Positions 6,612 through 7,742 of a stretch of 7,742 nt of DNA are shown piece after piece. The stretch comes from Anaerolineae bacterium (GTDB lineage: Bacteria; Chloroflexota; Anaerolineae; Anaerolineales; Villigracilaceae), in the NCBI GenBank assembly GCA_003524705.1, contig DQGV01000103.1:1-7742 (forward strand), read 5' to 3'. The notes under the pieces are model-generated. The model was given only the letters and a program-made list of their open reading frames with translations. It ran no database searches and was not told the origin of the DNA. Made by a program: the position numbers and the translations under genes. How positions within the stretch are numbered: position 1 is the first letter of the stretch; the number at the start of each line of letters is the position of its first letter.

Positions 6612-6710
6612 AGATAATATGAAAGTGACTTGCACATATATGATGCCTTGTTATATATTTGTTGTCAAATACATTAGATTTGGTGTTGAGAAGCAAGAAA
6701 AAAGATGTTT

Positions 6711-6751
6711 AGGTATAGGTTAACTATAGGATGGATATAGGATGACTATAG
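6711..6751 (+). repeat. 11-bp direct repeat array A (ATAGGATGRMT-like)
   Basis: The box ATAG recurs at 6715, 6726, 6737 and 6748, exactly every 11 bases, and the two middle units extend to ATAGGATG. The step is not a multiple of three, so it is not a coding repeat. Eleven bases is about one helical turn, placing each box on the same DNA face. Confidence 0.7.
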
Positions 6752-6813
6752 CAAGAAACGTGTTTTTGACCCTACATATCGGGGCTAGACTGGGAAATAG
6801 CAGGTGAGAGAAC

Positions 6814-6857
6814 GTCGAAGGATAGTCGAAGGATGGTCGAAGGAATGCCAAAGGATG
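6814..6857 (+). repeat. 11-bp direct repeat array B (GTCGAAGGATG)
   Basis: Four consecutive 11-base units with consensus GTCGAAGGATG begin at 6814, 6825, 6836 and 6847. The first two differ only at the last base; the third and fourth are more diverged. AGGA falls at 6819, 6830, 6841 and 6852. The AGGATG core is shared with array A, but the flanks differ and the two arrays are not in phase with each other. Confidence 0.8.
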
Positions 6858-6858
6858 A

Positions 6859-6899
6859 CCCTAAAAGGGTTATGCCATATATGGGGGTAGTTTTTAGGG
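6859..6899. repeat. Inverted repeat CCCTAAAA/TTTTAGGG with inner palindrome
   Basis: CCCTAAAA (6859-6866) is an exact inverted match to TTTTAGGG (6892-6899), enclosing a perfect 10-base palindrome CCATATATGG (6875-6884). It starts directly after the fourth unit of array B. It has no T-tract on the plus strand and no gene immediately upstream, so a terminator role is not obvious. Confidence 0.45.
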
Positions 6900-7068
6900 C
6901 GTGGGTTCGGGGTGCTTATACTCATCCTATACTCTGCGTAGGCTGTGACGACGTTTTTGATATCCCCAAATGTGGGAGGGCTAGTTTTGGGTAAATTCTC
7001 TTTTACCTCTTCAGACTATTACATGATTCTCTAAATACCTCTGAGGAAGAGTTGAGGATAGTAAGCGT

Positions 7069-7099
7069 TTGTTCTTTTGTAAAGAGACAATAAGAACAA
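7069..7099. repeat. Hairpin upstream of the methyltransferase-like gene
   Basis: TTGTTCTT (7069-7076) pairs with AAGAACAA (7092-7099) and TTGT (7077-7080) pairs with ACAA (7087-7090), giving a 12-bp stem with one bulged T (7091) and a 6-base loop AAAGAG. It lies about 70 bases upstream of the predicted -10. It could be a protein-binding operator; without a T-tract a terminator is unlikely. Confidence 0.5.
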
Positions 7100-7166
7100 G
7101 AGATAGGTTTCTCATCCTTATTTGGATTTACTTAACCAGATTTACATAATCGCAGAATATTTGTTC

Positions 7167-7175
7167 TGTTATAAT
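7167..7175 (+). promoter_or_regulatory. Extended -10 promoter (TGTTATAAT) of the methyltransferase-like gene
   Basis: TG at 7167-7168 followed by one base and a perfect TATAAT (7170-7175) forms an extended -10. The predicted start is near 7182, five bases before the ATG at 7187. No -35 at normal spacing is seen (TTTACA at 7141-7146 is 23 bases away). No Shine-Dalgarno lies in the gap, so the message is nearly leaderless. Confidence 0.6.
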
Positions 7176-7186
7176 GTCATTCTTCT

Positions 7187-7742
7187 ATGAATCTTTTACA
7201 TTCAAGCATTCCTCTTTCTGTGCCAGCTCCTGGGAGAACAATTCAATCACTTGTTTCATCTTGGGAATCGTCAATTATTGATGTACATAAAGAATTGCTT
7301 CTATTCATACGCCATAACAAAAATGAGAGAGAGCTTATTGATTGCTACAATTCCGTATTTACTCCTCTAATACCTCTCCGAGAGTTTAAGTGTTCTTCGG
7401 ACACTGAAATTCATCTAGCAACTGCTTCTATTATTACTATTTGGATATTAGCGAGACTTAATATAAGTGGAACAAATTTATTAACCTATTCTCAAGCAGA
7501 AAAATGGTTTTTTGGAAATAAAGATGAAGAAGATGACTTATTATTTAGCAAGTTTATTCCAAATACGATTGTTCTTAAACTAAACCAAAACAAGTTTGAC
7601 GTATCATTTCATGAATTATTACCCTATATTCTAGAGCTTTTTGAACTCAGTGCCAACAATACAAGTAAGCCTTTCCAACAGCATAAGAAATCTCAGGGAT
7701 TATTCTATACACCTTCTGATTTAGCAAGTTTATTCCAAATAC
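7187..7742 (+). CDS. Putative N-6 DNA methyltransferase / restriction-modification protein, 5' part only
   Basis: An open frame of 185 residues runs off the window end without a stop. The first 160 residues match nothing I recognise; they are mostly helical in appearance, with a hydrophobic stretch ASIITIWILARLNI (80-93) that is probably buried rather than membrane. Near the end KKSQGLFYTPSDLASLF (167-183) resembles the G-x-F/Y-Y-T-P-x-x-L/I-A motif that opens the methyltransferase core of type I HsdM, type IIG and PglX-like enzymes, which methylate adenine N6 using S-adenosylmethionine. The S-adenosylmethionine-binding and NPPY motifs would lie outside the window, so this rests on one motif. 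The gene is clearly AT-richer than its neighbours (15 G+C in the 60 bases 7501-7560, against 30 of 60 at 5041-5100 in the CAP-LysM gene), consistent with horizontal acquisition. The ATG at 7187 is placed by the promoter just upstream. Confidence 0.6.
   Translation, partial: MNLLHSSIPLSVPAPGRTIQSLVSSWESSIIDVHKELLLFIRHNKNERELIDCYNSVFTPLIPLREFKCSSDTEIHLATASIITIWILARLNISGTNLLTYSQAEKWFFGNKDEEDDLLFSKFIPNTIVLKLNQNKFDVSFHELLPYILELFELSANNTSKPFQQHKKSQGLFYTPSDLASLFQI
7543..7566 (+). repeat. 24-base direct repeat, copy 1
   Basis: The 24 bases beginning ATTTAGCAAGTTTATTCC are identical to those at 7719-7742. Here they are read in the frame giving FSKFIPNT within the methyltransferase-like gene. Confidence 0.9.
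7719..7742 (+). repeat. 24-base direct repeat, copy 2, at the window edge
   Basis: Exact second copy of 7543-7566, offset by 176 bases and therefore read in another frame (DLASLFQI). It ends exactly at the last base of the window, which suggests that assembly stopped at, or was mis-extended through, this repeat. Confidence 0.9.

Larger units (their letters stand above)
6593..7186. other. Long intergenic region with 11-bp-periodic repeats and hairpins
   Basis: These 594 bases between two divergently transcribed genes contain no credible coding frame that I can see on either strand. They hold two arrays of 11-bp direct repeats (6711-6751 and 6814-6857), two further doublets with the same 11-base step (6917-6934, 7042-7058), an inverted copy of TATAGGATG (6923-6931), two hairpins (6859-6899 and 7069-7099) and the promoter of the downstream methyltransferase-like gene. 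The function is unknown; a regulatory region, a replication or recombination site, or decayed mobile DNA are all possible. Confidence 0.6.

Noticed and set aside
6614..6619. TATTAT on the minus strand as -10 for the DUF11-like gene
   Set aside because: It would place the start point within the Shine-Dalgarno sequence, removing it; the real promoter must be further upstream and I could not identify it.
6711..6857. CRISPR array
   Set aside because: Units are 11 bases, tandem and without spacers; no cas genes are visible.
6875..6884. CCATATATGG, a match to a eukaryotic CArG box
   Set aside because: The context is bacterial; kept only as a palindrome inside the larger inverted repeat.
1..7742. 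tRNA, rRNA or riboswitch genes
   Set aside because: No conserved tRNA arm sequences or known riboswitch cores were recognised on either strand by reading; a covariance-model search would settle it.

Overview
The window looks like a piece of a Chloroflexota (Anaerolineae-like) genome, probably a short metagenomic contig because both ends cut genes. The evidence is the style of the predicted surface proteins: short signal peptides or membrane anchors followed by Thr/Pro-rich 'PTPT' linkers in four neighbouring proteins, a CAP-LysM protein, a DUF4230 protein and intergenic imperfect palindromes. Assignment to this phylum is inference from memory of such proteomes, not from a marker gene.

Layout: (1) 2-511, minus: N-terminal 170 residues of a SanA/YdcF (DUF218) membrane protein. 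(2) 581-1582, minus: a PhnD-type periplasmic-binding protein, predicted lipoprotein, with no transporter genes beside it. The two are separated by a REP-like palindrome. (3) 1634-2305, plus: DUF4230 membrane-anchored protein, divergent from (2), with a perfect TATAAT and a good Shine-Dalgarno. (4) 2387-4051, plus: a large TIR protein with the apparent architecture TIR / about 4 TM / degenerate TIR / about 4 TM. (5) 4052-4220: two consecutive long palindromes, the second carrying the promoter of the next gene. (6) 4221-5627, plus: secreted CAP domain + three LysM + Thr/Pro linker + C-terminal membrane anchor. (7) 5642-5671: shared hairpin terminator between convergent genes. (8) 5696-6592, minus: exported DUF11/DUF7507-like protein with a second cysteine-containing domain. 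(9) 6593-7186: a 594-base stretch with no gene but with several arrays and doublets of short direct repeats that share an 11-bp step, plus two hairpins. (10) 7187-7742, plus: 5' part of an AT-rich gene whose last visible residues resemble the start of an N-6 adenine DNA methyltransferase core.

How the genes fit together: most of the window is a set of separately transcribed cell-envelope genes rather than an operon. The two elements that might belong to defence are the TIR protein and the AT-rich methyltransferase-like gene at the edge; they are 3 kb apart and not obviously co-transcribed, so any joint system is speculative. The most unusual signals are the tandem TIR/TM protein with a catalytically dead-looking second TIR, and the 11-bp-periodic non-coding repeats upstream of the methyltransferase-like gene. 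Several genes (TIR, CAP-LysM, methyltransferase-like) lack a Shine-Dalgarno and have -10 elements within about 20 bases of the ATG, suggesting leaderless or very short-leader transcripts.
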